NCBI RefSeq assembly: GCF_021789315.1
Contig: NZ_CP084561.1
Coordinates: forward strand, 4,588,001 to 4,652,000
DNA: 64,000 nucleotides
Source: Arthrobacter sp. FW305-BF8
GTDB lineage: Bacteria > Actinomycetota > Actinomycetes > Actinomycetales > Micrococcaceae
Direction of reading: 5' to 3'
Part shown: one piece after another, positions 33,468-41,663 of the stretch
How positions within the stretch are numbered: position 1 is the first letter of the stretch
Layout: each line of letters begins with the position of its first letter
The notes under the pieces: generated by a model
What the model was told of the DNA's origin: nothing
What the model saw: only the letters and a program-made list of their open reading frames with translations
The model's database searches: none
Position numbers and translations under genes: made by a program

Positions 33468-33794
33468 CCTCTTTAAACCCTGCTCTTCCGGGCCGACTGT
33501 TTCTTACTTCCCATGGCCGGCTGTGAACCTCGGTTGCGCTGCACGTCCCTTCATTTCCGGCGTCCTTGAGAACGCGGGTGCGGCACGGTTTAGTGGGTGG
33601 ACCAGCAGGGTTTACCCAGGGTTTACACAGATGGTCTTGTTAGGCTCCGTGTGCACTGGGCAGACTCTAATAACACCGATGAACCGATCAATCCCTGTCG
33701 GTTCAGCACCCCACCCAAGGACAGACGCAGTGATGCGTTCGGGGCCGCGGCCGCGAAGACGCTGCGTGCAGCCTCCCTGACCGGAAGGACCGCC
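33468..33794. other. Non-coding gap before the DUF1508 gene
   Basis: No convincing gene in 327 bases. It contains a tandem pair CAGGGTTTAC (33606-33615 and 33617-33626), then a region poorer in G/C around 33670 (TCTAATAACACC) that may hold a promoter for the next gene. No clear terminator after metZ was found. Confidence 0.5.
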
Positions 33795-34202
33795 ATGGCC
33801 GGAGTATTCGAAGTTTTTGTTGACGCAGAGTCCCAGTTCCGGTTCCGGCTGAAGGCCCCCGATGGATCGGTACTGGCTATCTCCGCACCCTTCCAGGACA
33901 AGCGCGCGGCCGCGGCCGGCATCGCCGACGTACGCGAATGCGCCGGGACGGGGCTCATCACGGACCTCTCGGCCGCGGCAGCTCCGGCGACCAAGTCTGC
34001 CCCGGTGACAGAGTCCGCTCCGGTTCAGCCGGCCGTATCGGCCCCAGCGCCTTCGCCTGCGCCTACCCAGGTTCTCCCGGCACGGTCCGACCACCGCAGG
34101 CAGGGATTCGGCAAGAAGCGTACGTCCTCGGAGGCTCCCGGTTCGCCGCTGTGCAGGCCGGCGGCAGCTGCCGAGCCGGCCCGGTGGACCGGGGCGGCCT
34201 GA
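33795..34202 (+). CDS. DUF1508 (YegP-like) domain protein
   Basis: Protein of 135 residues. The first 60 match a single DUF1508 unit: FEVFVDAESQFRFRLKAPDG then VLAISAPFQDKRAAAAGIADV. YegP homologues usually have two such units; here the second is replaced by an Ala/Pro/Val-rich low-complexity stretch and a basic tail. The function of the family is unknown. ATG 33795 has GGAAGGA upstream; the frame is open further back, but without start support. Confidence 0.8.
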   Translation: MAGVFEVFVDAESQFRFRLKAPDGSVLAISAPFQDKRAAAAGIADVRECAGTGLITDLSAAAAPATKSAPVTESAPVQPAVSAPAPSPAPTQVLPARSDHRRQGFGKKRTSSEAPGSPLCRPAAAAEPARWTGAA

Positions 34203-34348
34203 CCGCCGCAACTGCTCCTCAGTAACTGGCGGACGTAATGAAGTGCCATGCAGACTCTCCCGGATAGAGCCATAAGGCCGCCCTGAACTCGTACGACGCC
34301 GTCACGGCTCGAGTATCGCACGACGTAACAGGCAGCTGATCGGTTTAC

Positions 34349-34367
34349 TTAGGTAAGCCTTAACTCA
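34349..34367. promoter_or_regulatory. DtxR/IdeR-type iron box before the ligase-acyltransferase gene
   Basis: The 19 bases TTAGGTAAGCCTTAACTCA match the actinobacterial iron-repressor consensus TTAGGTTAGSCTAACCTAA at 15 positions by my count, including the whole left half except one base. It ends 12 bases before the GTG start, where a promoter would have to be, so iron repression is likely. Confidence 0.6.
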
Positions 34368-34379
34368 TATCCTCTTCCG

Positions 34380-36953
34380 GTGACCACGCAGCTTGATTTC
34401 GCGCGGGTGCCCTTCGCCGCCGATCTGGCGGGTTACGGGGACAGGCCCGCCGTTCTTACCGACAATTCCACTCTCACCTACCGGGACCTGGCCCGCAGGG
34501 TTGATGCCCTCGCCCTCCGGCTGGGAACGCAGCGGCGCCTCGTGGCGCTGGCCGCAGCGAACGACGTCGACTCGCTGGTGGCGTATCTCGCCGCCCTGGT
34601 CGGCGGCCACCCGCTGATCCTGCTGCCGGAGGACAAGCCGGCGGCACTCGAGTCCCTGGTGGCCGCCTATGACCCCGACGTCGTGCTGCGCTCAGCTGGC
34701 GGAGAGACCGTGTTTGAGGAGCGCAGGCCCGGAACCAGGCACGAACTCCATCCGGACCTCGCGCTGCTGCTCAGCACGTCCGGTTCCACGGGTTCGCCGA
34801 AGCTGGTGCGCCTGTCCGCCGCCAATCTGCAGGCCAATGCCGAGTCGATTGCCGAGTACCTGAGCATCGGCCCGGCAGACCGCGCCGCGACCACCCTGCC
34901 GATGTCCTACTGCTACGGGCTGTCCGTAATCAACAGCCACCTGCTTCGCGGTGCGGGCCTGGTGCTCACAAACCTTTCCGTTGTTGACCCGTGCTTCTGG
35001 GAGCTTTTCCGAACCGGCGGGGCAACGTCGTTCGCGGCGGTGCCGTACACCTTCGAGCTGCTGGAGCGGGTGGGCTTTGCCGAGATGACCTTGCCCGGCC
35101 TGCGGTATGTCACGCAGGCCGGAGGCCGGCTCGCCCCCGAGCGCGTGCAGGGCTATGCCGAGCTCGGCCGCCGGAAGGGGTGGGAACTGTTCGTCATGTA
35201 CGGCCAGACCGAAGCGACCGCGCGGATGGCCTACCTTCCGCCCGCGCTGGCCGCCGAGCACCCAGGCGCCATCGGCATCCCGGTTCCCGGCGGTGCCTTC
35301 CGCATTGAGCCGGTTCCCGGCCTCGAGCACGGCGAGCTCGTCTACACCGGACCCAACGTTATGCTCGGCTACGCGGAGACACCGGAGGATCTCGGCACCG
35401 GCCGCACGGTCCACGAACTCCGCACCGGCGATCTGGCCCGGAGGCACCCCGCCGGCGTCTACGAAGTGGTGGGGCGGCGCAGCCGGTTCGTCAAGATCGT
35501 TGGCCTCCGGGTCGATCTCGGCCAGGTGGAGCGCATCCTGGCCGACCTCGGGGTACAGTCCGCGAGCGCCGGCACCGACCAGGGACTTGTGGTCGCCGTC
35601 GAGGGCAGCCACGACACCCGGCTGCTGTCCAAGGTCCTCGCCCAGGGCATCGGGCTGCCCCGTACGGCCCTCGAGCTGCACGCCGTCGAGCATCTCCCGC
35701 GTCTGGCAACCGGAAAAGTGGACTACCCGGCGGTCCTGGCGCTCTCAACACCAGCGCCCTCTGATTTACCGCCGTCCGGGGCCGGGCCGGACGGCCCAGG
35801 AACGGACGGCTCCGGAACAGACAGTGTGCGGCGGATCTTCCGGGACACCCTGGAGCGCACGGACATCGGCGACGGCGACACGTTCGTCTCGCTCGGCGGC
35901 GACTCGCTGTCCTATGTCGCCACGTCCGTCCGCCTGGAACAGCTGCTGGGGCACCTCCCGCCGGACTGGCACGTGAGGCCGGTCCGCGACCTGGAACAGC
36001 GCCCGGGGACAAAGCCCGCCGGCGCGATGCGGCGGTTCTTTGCTCCGATCGAGACCAGCATCGTGCTGCGGGCCGTGGCCATTGTGCTCATCGTCGGAAC
36101 CCACGCGGGGCTGGTGAAGTGGCCGGGTATGGCCCATGTCCTTATGGCGGTGGCCGGCTACAACTTCGCCCGGTTCCAGCTCAGCGGGGAACGGCTTCCC
36201 CGGTTCAAGCGCCAGCTCACCAGCGTCGCCAGGGTGGCGCTGCCCAGCATGACGTTCATCGGAGCGGCCTGCCTGATCACCGACCGGTATACGCTGGCCA
36301 ATGTCCTGCTCCTGAACTCCGTGGTCGGCCCCGAAGCTGTGACCACACAGTGGCACTTCTGGTTCATCGAGGTGCTGGTCTACATCCTCCTGGGCATGAC
36401 GGCCCTGCTCGCCATACCCTGGGCGGACCGGGCGGAGCGGCGGTTCCCGCTGCTCTTTCCGCTTGCCCTTACTGGCCTCGCGCTGCTCTCGCGCTACGAC
36501 ATCGTGGATCCCGGTATACCCCACCCGTCGCCGACCCTGTGGCTGTTCGTCCTGGGTTGGGCCATTGCCCGGACCCGGACGGTGGTTCAGCGGTGTGCGG
36601 TGTCAGTCCTCGCGATCCTCACGGTCCCCGGGTGCTTCTTCGGGGATACTAACCGTGAGCTGACGCTTGTTGCCGGAATCCTGCTGCTCACCTGGCTGCC
36701 CACCCTCTCCGTGCCAGGGGGGCTGCAGCGCCTGACGGTGCTTCTGGCCAGCGCTTCCCTCTACGCGTACCTCGTGCACTGGCTGGTCTACCCGCTGCTG
36801 GCCGCGACCAGCCCCGGCCTTGCCGTGGCGGCGTCCCTGGCGGCCGGGATTGCGTACTGGGCGCTGTGCACGCGCGCCATGGGTTTGTTGAGCCGGGGCC
36901 ACCGGCGGTCGTTCCGGGGAAGGCTCAGGCGGGCCAAGGCGCACAGCTCCTGA
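34380..36953 (+). CDS. AMP-ligase / carrier protein / membrane acyltransferase-3 fusion
   Basis: Single protein of 857 residues with three parts. Residues 1 to about 450: adenylation enzyme with LLLSTSGSTGSPKLVRLS, MYGQTEATARMAY, TGDLARR, VGRRSRFVKIVGLRVDLGQVE and the catalytic Lys in LATGKVDY. About 475-545: phosphopantetheine carrier with FVSLGGDSLSY (Ser near 509). About 551-850: acyltransferase-3 membrane domain with ten or so helices, beginning VLRAVAIVLIVGTHAGL with the family His. The ligase would load an acid or amino acid on the carrier, and the membrane part would pass it to an acceptor at or across the membrane, much as DltA, DltC and DltB do together. Substrate is unknown. GTG start; iron box upstream. 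Confidence 0.87.
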   Translation: MTTQLDFARVPFAADLAGYGDRPAVLTDNSTLTYRDLARRVDALALRLGTQRRLVALAAANDVDSLVAYLAALVGGHPLILLPEDKPAALESLVAAYDPDVVLRSAGGETVFEERRPGTRHELHPDLALLLSTSGSTGSPKLVRLSAANLQANAESIAEYLSIGPADRAATTLPMSYCYGLSVINSHLLRGAGLVLTNLSVVDPCFWELFRTGGATSFAAVPYTFELLERVGFAEMTLPGLRYVTQAGGRLAPERVQGYAELGRRKGWELFVMYGQTEATARMAYLPPALAAEHPGAIGIPVPGGAFRIEPVPGLEHGELVYTGPNVMLGYAETPEDLGTGRTVHELRTGDLARRHPAGVYEVVGRRSRFVKIVGLRVDLGQVERILADLGVQSASAGTDQGLVVAVEGSHDTRLLSKVLAQGIGLPRTALELHAVEHLPRLATGKVDYPAVLALSTPAPSDLPPSGAGPDGPGTDGSGTDSVRRIFRDTLERTDIGDGDTFVSLGGDSLSYVATSVRLEQLLGHLPPDWHVRPVRDLEQRPGTKPAGAMRRFFAPIETSIVLRAVAIVLIVGTHAGLVKWPGMAHVLMAVAGYNFARFQLSGERLPRFKRQLTSVARVALPSMTFIGAACLITDRYTLANVLLLNSVVGPEAVTTQWHFWFIEVLVYILLGMTALLAIPWADRAERRFPLLFPLALTGLALLSRYDIVDPGIPHPSPTLWLFVLGWAIARTRTVVQRCAVSVLAILTVPGCFFGDTNRELTLVAGILLLTWLPTLSVPGGLQRLTVLLASASLYAYLVHWLVYPLLAATSPGLAVAASLAAGIAYWALCTRAMGLLSRGHRRSFRGRLRRAKAHSS

Positions 36954-36994
36954 CGCGTCCCACGAGCGCGGGCTGCGCGGGTCAGTGCGCGGAG

Positions 36995-38230
36995 TCAGAG
37001 CTGCCGGACGCGCAACAGTTCCGGGGCGTCCGCGGCGTCCGGGCCGACGTACTCCTCGGTTCCCTTATGGGTGGCGCGCACGGCGTGCGCGACGACGGCG
37101 CCCAGCCCGCCGTCGTCGGGCTCTGCTTTGTCCAGCACCACCTGGCGGATGCCGCGCTGTTCAGCAGCGCCGGTGCCGCGTGCGAAGATTGCCTCGACAC
37201 CCTGCCTGGCCAGTTCGATTTCGCCGTTCTCGGCCAGCACCGGCTCCAGGAAATCGACCAGCGAGTTCACTACGTCCCGGGCAGGCACGGGCCGGAAGCT
37301 GCCGAAGTCCAGCAGCTCCCCGCGCAGCCCAAAGTTGCTGGCCTGCCATGCGGCCATCCGCAGCAGCACCGTGGGCACGGGTGCCGGCTCCACACCCTCA
37401 CGCCATTCCCGGCACGCCGATTCCACGAGCGCACGGACCAGGACGGCGATCAGAGCGGCGTCCTCGGCGCGGAGGCAGACGTCCGCCACCCGGACCTCCA
37501 CGGTGGGATGGTTCCGGGAGAGGCGTGCGTCGAAATAGATCATGCCCTCGTCCAGCACCACTCCGGTATCCAACAGCCGGTTCACCACGCGGCGGTAGGC
37601 GGACACGTTGCCGTAGATGGCAGACGGGCCCGACGACGGCCAGCGGTTCCATGCCTGCGTCCGGTAACTCTCGAACCCGGTTGCAACGCCGTTCCAATAT
37701 GGGGAGTTGGCGCTGAGTGCGATCAGGACGGCCAGCTTGTCCCGGATCCTGTCCAGCACTGCCACGCCTTCGTCGGGGGAATGGATATAGGTGTGCACAT
37801 GGAAGCCGCAGGTGAGCTGTTCCTGGGCGGTCAGGCCGAAGCGTTCCAGCATCCGGGCGTAGCGCGGATCCGGGGTGGTGTGGCTGGACAGGGCCAGCGG
37901 CGACGTGGCCAGGGCGGCGATCCGGGCGCTGTGGCCCTGGGCGGCTTCGTCGGCCAGTGCCCTGCCGGCGCGGATCTGGCGCAGCAGTTCCGCGTGGTCC
38001 AGGCACGGACGTGTCTGCGTCTCGATCTGCTCGAGCTTGAGTTCTGCACTCAGGCCCATTTCGTCATCATCGCACTTGGTTTCGGCCTTTTTCTTCAGCA
38101 GCCGGGGTCTGCCCGGGGCATCGTCGGCAGCAAGTTTGCGGCCTGCCAGCAGCGCATCGGCGAGCGCCAGCGGTTCCCCGCTGCCCGGATCAACGATCAG
38201 GAGCTCTTCCTCCACACCAAAAGTGCGCAT
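36995..38230 (-). CDS. YbdK-type carboxylate-amine ligase (glutamate-cysteine ligase 2 family)
   Basis: ATP-dependent ligase of 411 residues from the GCS2 family. It begins MRTFGVEEELLIVDPGSGEPL, the family hallmark, and has a CGFHVHTYIHSP stretch and WPSSGPSAIYGN later, as in YbdK/EgtA-type proteins. Such enzymes join glutamate to cysteine weakly or to another amine. The neighbour metZ is 3.5 kb away. ATG 38230 is clear. It is convergent with the acyltransferase fusion gene. Confidence 0.9.
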   Translation of the reverse strand: MRTFGVEEELLIVDPGSGEPLALADALLAGRKLAADDAPGRPRLLKKKAETKCDDDEMGLSAELKLEQIETQTRPCLDHAELLRQIRAGRALADEAAQGHSARIAALATSPLALSSHTTPDPRYARMLERFGLTAQEQLTCGFHVHTYIHSPDEGVAVLDRIRDKLAVLIALSANSPYWNGVATGFESYRTQAWNRWPSSGPSAIYGNVSAYRRVVNRLLDTGVVLDEGMIYFDARLSRNHPTVEVRVADVCLRAEDAALIAVLVRALVESACREWREGVEPAPVPTVLLRMAAWQASNFGLRGELLDFGSFRPVPARDVVNSLVDFLEPVLAENGEIELARQGVEAIFARGTGAAEQRGIRQVVLDKAEPDDGGLGAVVAHAVRATHKGTEEYVGPDAADAPELLRVRQL

Positions 38231-38277
38231 GCCTACATTGTGCGCCAGACCAGCGGAAACGTCCCCGACATGACGAA

Positions 38278-38340
38278 GCGCGAACTGGCAGGTAACACCC
38301 TCAAATTGGCTCGGAAGGGTCGTTATCTGCCAGTTCGCGC
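38278..38340. repeat. 63-bp palindrome with perfect 14-bp arms
   Basis: GCGCGAACTGGCAG (38278-38291) pairs perfectly with CTGCCAGTTCGCGC (38327-38340); a second inner stem pairs about ACCCT with AGGGT. It lies 31 bases after the murA stop and 48 bases before the next gene on the same strand. It may end the murA transcript, but there is no T run and the size suits a dispersed palindromic element. Confidence 0.75.
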
Positions 38341-38370
38341 GGTGGTTATGTCAGCCGCGGTTAGACGGCG

Positions 38371-39894
38371 TCAGTCCTGGAAGTACTCGATCTTGGCGCC
38401 AATGGTGTTGAGCCGCTCCGCGAGGTCCTCGTAGCCGCGCTCGATGACGTAGATGTTGCGCAGCTCGGAAACTCCGCGGGCCGCCAGCATCGCCAGGAGG
38501 AGGCAGGCAGCGGGACGCAGCGCGGGCGGGCAGCCCACCTCCGCGGCACGCCAGCGCGTGGGCCCGTTGACGTAGATGCGGTGCGGATCCAGGAGCTGGA
38601 TCCGGGCACCCAGCTTGTTCAGCTCCGTCAAGTAGATCGCGCGGTTCTCGTAGACCCAGTCGTGGATCATGGTCTGGCCTTCGGCGTTGCCCGCGATCAC
38701 CGCGAAGAACGGCAGGTTGTCGATGTTCAGCCCGGGGAACGGCATCGGGTGGATCTTGTCCTCCGGCGCGCGCAGCTCCGAGGGCTTCGTGGTCACGTCC
38801 ACCAGCCGGGTGCGCCCGTTGCGGGCCATATACTCGCCGGAGATCTCCAGCTGCTGGCCCATCTGCTCCAGGGTGGCCAGTTCGATCTCCATGAATTCGA
38901 TGGGCACGCGGCGGATGGTCACCTCTGAGTTGGTGACAATGCCGGCGGTGATGAGGCTCATCGCCTCGATGGGGTCTTCCGAGGGGAAGTACTCGATGTC
39001 GACGTCGATGGCCGGTTTGCCGGTGATCTTCAGCGTGGTGGTTCCGACGCCGTCGATCTCCACGCCCAGCCGCTGCAGGTAGAAGCAGAGGTCCTGAACC
39101 ATATAGTTGGGGCTGGCGTTGCGGATGACCGTGGTGCCGCAACGGTGGGCGGCGGCCATGATGGCATTCTCCGTAACGGTGTCGCCGCGCTCGGTCAGCA
39201 CGAAGGACCTGTCCAGTTCGTCGGTGGGAGGTGCCTGCACGCTGTAGAAGCCCGAACTGGCCTCCACGGACAGGCCGAACTGCCGCAGTGCCTGCATGTG
39301 CGGCTCCACGGTCCGGATGCCCAGGTCGCAGCCGCCGGCGTAAGGCAATCGGTATTCATCGGTGACATCAAGCAGCGGGCCCAGCAGCATGATGACACTG
39401 CGGGTCCGGCGCGCTGCCTCGGCGTCCATGGACGCCAGGTCGAGAGTGGCGGGCCGGCGGAGGCGGAGGTCGTTGTCGTTGAGCCAGGTGCATTCGACGC
39501 CGATGCTGCTCAGGACCTCGACGATGCGGTTGACTTCCTCGATGCGGGCCAGCCGCCGCAGCGTGGTGGTGCCGCGATTGATGAGGCTGGCGCACAGGAG
39601 GGCGACCCCGGCGTTCTTGCTGCTGTTGACGTCGACGGAGCCCGACAGCGTCCTGCCGCCCTCTACGCGAAGATGGGTCATCTGCGATTTGCCGAGCTGG
39701 ACGAAGCTGCGGCCGAAGATGGCCTCCAGGCGCTGGATCATTTTCAGGCTCATGTTCTGCCTGCCCTGTTCCATGCGGGCCACGGCACTTTGGCTGGTGC
39801 CCAGTTCCGCGGCCAACTGGCCCTGGGTCCACCCCTTCTGGCCGCGGGCGTCGCGGAGCAGAAGACCAACATGTTCAACAGTCTGTTGTGTCAT
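38371..39894 (-). CDS. murA: MurA (UDP-GlcNAc enolpyruvyl transferase) with N-terminal HTH domain
   Basis: Protein of 507 residues. Residues 10-65 are a Cro/C1-type HTH: LRDARGQKGWTQGQLAAELG then TSQSAVARMEQGRQNMSL. From about 74 it is MurA, the first step of peptidoglycan precursor synthesis: SGSVDVNSSKNAGVALLCA, the catalytic Cys in YAGGCDLGIRTVEPH (near 188), FPGLNIDNLPFF and VIERGYEDLAERL. An HTH on MurA is not part of the normal enzyme; it may allow DNA binding and self-control. An ATATCAGATAT palindrome lies 11 bases before its ATG. The Cys target of fosfomycin is kept. Confidence 0.93.
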   Translation of the reverse strand: MTQQTVEHVGLLLRDARGQKGWTQGQLAAELGTSQSAVARMEQGRQNMSLKMIQRLEAIFGRSFVQLGKSQMTHLRVEGGRTLSGSVDVNSSKNAGVALLCASLINRGTTTLRRLARIEEVNRIVEVLSSIGVECTWLNDNDLRLRRPATLDLASMDAEAARRTRSVIMLLGPLLDVTDEYRLPYAGGCDLGIRTVEPHMQALRQFGLSVEASSGFYSVQAPPTDELDRSFVLTERGDTVTENAIMAAAHRCGTTVIRNASPNYMVQDLCFYLQRLGVEIDGVGTTTLKITGKPAIDVDIEYFPSEDPIEAMSLITAGIVTNSEVTIRRVPIEFMEIELATLEQMGQQLEISGEYMARNGRTRLVDVTTKPSELRAPEDKIHPMPFPGLNIDNLPFFAVIAGNAEGQTMIHDWVYENRAIYLTELNKLGARIQLLDPHRIYVNGPTRWRAAEVGCPPALRPAACLLLAMLAARGVSELRNIYVIERGYEDLAERLNTIGAKIEYFQD

Positions 39895-39904
39895 GAGAAA
39901 AAAT

Positions 39905-39915
39905 ATATCAGATAT
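39905..39915. promoter_or_regulatory. Palindrome at the murA start, possible HTH-MurA operator
   Basis: ATATCAGATAT is a perfect palindrome around one base, in an unusually A/T-rich stretch, 10 bases upstream of the MurA-HTH start codon. Binding by the fused HTH is a guess. Confidence 0.4.
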
Positions 39916-40131
39916 GAGTTATTTCGTCGCATCCGACACCCCTTGCCGGGTCGGCAACCCGAGATATACCCGTTACGCGCATAAGGATTCAATAACGGGC
40001 TACGGTAGCGGGACAGTGCCTGTGGCGGCCTCCGCGGCCCGGTCAGGGACGGGAACCGGCCTTGACCCGGCCCCGCATCCGGGAGCAAGCTAGCGGTACC
40101 TGTTGCGGCCATAAGGGGATGGGAGGCCGCC

Positions 40132-41103
40132 ATGTCCATTTTCAGCTTCGCCGTGCTGGGCAGGAGGCGCCCCCTCGGGCCTCCGGCTTCAGCGCTGCTG
40201 TCCTTTGTGGTGGCCACAGCCGTGGGCTTCATCCCGGGACCGAGGCTCGACGACGGCGCGCCGCCGGCACCCGAATCAACCGTCGCCCAGGCGTCGCCCA
40301 GGGCTTCCGCCACGTCCAGCGCCGCCGCGCAGGCGCAGCCGCCCGCCCGCCCGCAACCCCCGCGGCCGGCGGCCCGTCCGTCCGCAGAGCCGCCTGAGTC
40401 CGGCAGTGCCCCCTTGGGCAACGATGTCTCCTGGCCGCAGTGCGGCGGCGAGCTGCCCGAGGACCCTGCGTTCGCGATTGTCGGAGTCAACAACGGGCGC
40501 GCCAACACCACCAACACCTGCCTGCACCAGCAGCTTGACTGGGGGGAGGACGCAACTGGCGGGACCGGCCAGCCCCGCCTTGCGCTCTATGTGAACACCG
40601 CCAACCCCGGGCTGCGCGGCTCCTGGTGGCCGGTGGGCAACGAGTACGGCGGCAAGGCCGTGGCCAACCCCTACGGCACTTGCCAGGGCAAGGAGGACGC
40701 GGCGTGCGCTTACATGTACGGGTACGCAAAAGCCTTCGACGACGCCTACCTTCGCACCATCTCCGACCCCGAGACGTACCTCTGGTGGCTGGATGTCGAG
40801 ACGGGCAACAGCTGGTCAGGAGACAGGAATGCCAACCGGGCGGACCTCGAGGGCATGACTGATTTTTTCCACAGCATCGGGGCCAGGGTGGGCATCTACT
40901 CCTCGGCGCGGCAGTGGGGACAGATCGTGGGCGAGGTGGGTTCGGCCAGCAACCTCTACTCCCTGCCGAGCTGGCTGGCCGGGGCCCGCACGGCCGCCGA
41001 CGCCAGGAGCATGTGTTACGCGCCGCCCCTTACGGCGGGCGGCCAAGTAGTCCTTACCCAGTTCGTGGCGGACGGCTTCGACTACAACCACTCCTGCGCT
41101 TGA
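40132..41103 (+). CDS. Secreted protein with GH25-like glycoside hydrolase domain
   Basis: Exported protein of 323 residues. A basic start and hydrophobic stretch (about residues 17-36) form a signal peptide or anchor; a 60-residue Ala/Pro/Ser linker follows. The folded part starts GNDVSWPQCGGELPEDPAFA, with FAIVGVNNGRA, WWLDVETGNSWSG and ARVGIYSSARQW, a pattern like lysozyme-type GH25 or related TIM barrels (acidic residues in D-V-E). Several Cys suggest disulfides. Substrate is unproven; cell-wall glycan is possible. ATG 40132 follows GGGAGG. Confidence 0.75.
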   Translation: MSIFSFAVLGRRRPLGPPASALLSFVVATAVGFIPGPRLDDGAPPAPESTVAQASPRASATSSAAAQAQPPARPQPPRPAARPSAEPPESGSAPLGNDVSWPQCGGELPEDPAFAIVGVNNGRANTTNTCLHQQLDWGEDATGGTGQPRLALYVNTANPGLRGSWWPVGNEYGGKAVANPYGTCQGKEDAACAYMYGYAKAFDDAYLRTISDPETYLWWLDVETGNSWSGDRNANRADLEGMTDFFHSIGARVGIYSSARQWGQIVGEVGSASNLYSLPSWLAGARTAADARSMCYAPPLTAGGQVVLTQFVADGFDYNHSCA

Positions 41104-41132
41104 CCCCCGCCGCGAACATTAGACTCGGCCCC

Positions 41133-41663
41133 ATGGAGCACACCTGCAGCGTCCGCCAGGCCGCCTTGGAGGACGCCGAGGTCCTGGCCCGGCTCCATTT
41201 GGAATGCTGGCGCGAAACCTACACCCACCTGCTGTCACCCGGCTTCATGGCCAGGCAAGGCGTGGAAGAGCGGCTGGCCATGTGGCGGCGCCTTCTGGCC
41301 GGCCCGCATGCCGGCCGGCAGTTCGTAGCGGACGACGCCGGGAAGCTGGTGGGGTTTGCCGGTTCGCTTCCGCCCGCGGAGGGGCTGAGGGAGCAGACCG
41401 AGCTCTGGGGCATCTATCTCCTCGCCTCGCACCATCACAGGGGGCTCGGCCAGGCCCTGCTCGAGGCTGCGATCGGGAACGAAGCGGCTGCGCTGTGGGT
41501 CGCCGAGGACAACCCCCGCGCCCAGGCCTTCTACCAGCGCAACGGCTTCGCCTTCACCGGCGCCAGGGACACGATCGAAGACTGGGAGGGGCTGGCCGAG
41601 GTCCGGATGGCCCGGCCTGCGGGGCTGGCGCGGCCTGCGGGGCTGGCGCGCCCGGCGGGTTAA
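41133..41663 (+). CDS. GNAT-family N-acetyltransferase
   Basis: Acetyltransferase of 176 residues. The acetyl-CoA loop is LLASHHHRGLGQALLEAAI and the late strand is ARAQ-type: WVAEDNPRAQAFYQRNGFAF. The substrate is unknown. The C-terminus carries a short tandem repeat, ARPAGL twice then ARPAG, encoded by two identical 18-bp units (41613-41630, 41631-41648) plus a partial one. Its stop overlaps the convergent ecfT stop by 4 bases (TTAA). Start chosen at ATG 41133, just after the previous stop. Confidence 0.9.
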   Translation: MEHTCSVRQAALEDAEVLARLHLECWRETYTHLLSPGFMARQGVEERLAMWRRLLAGPHAGRQFVADDAGKLVGFAGSLPPAEGLREQTELWGIYLLASHHHRGLGQALLEAAIGNEAAALWVAEDNPRAQAFYQRNGFAFTGARDTIEDWEGLAEVRMARPAGLARPAGLARPAG

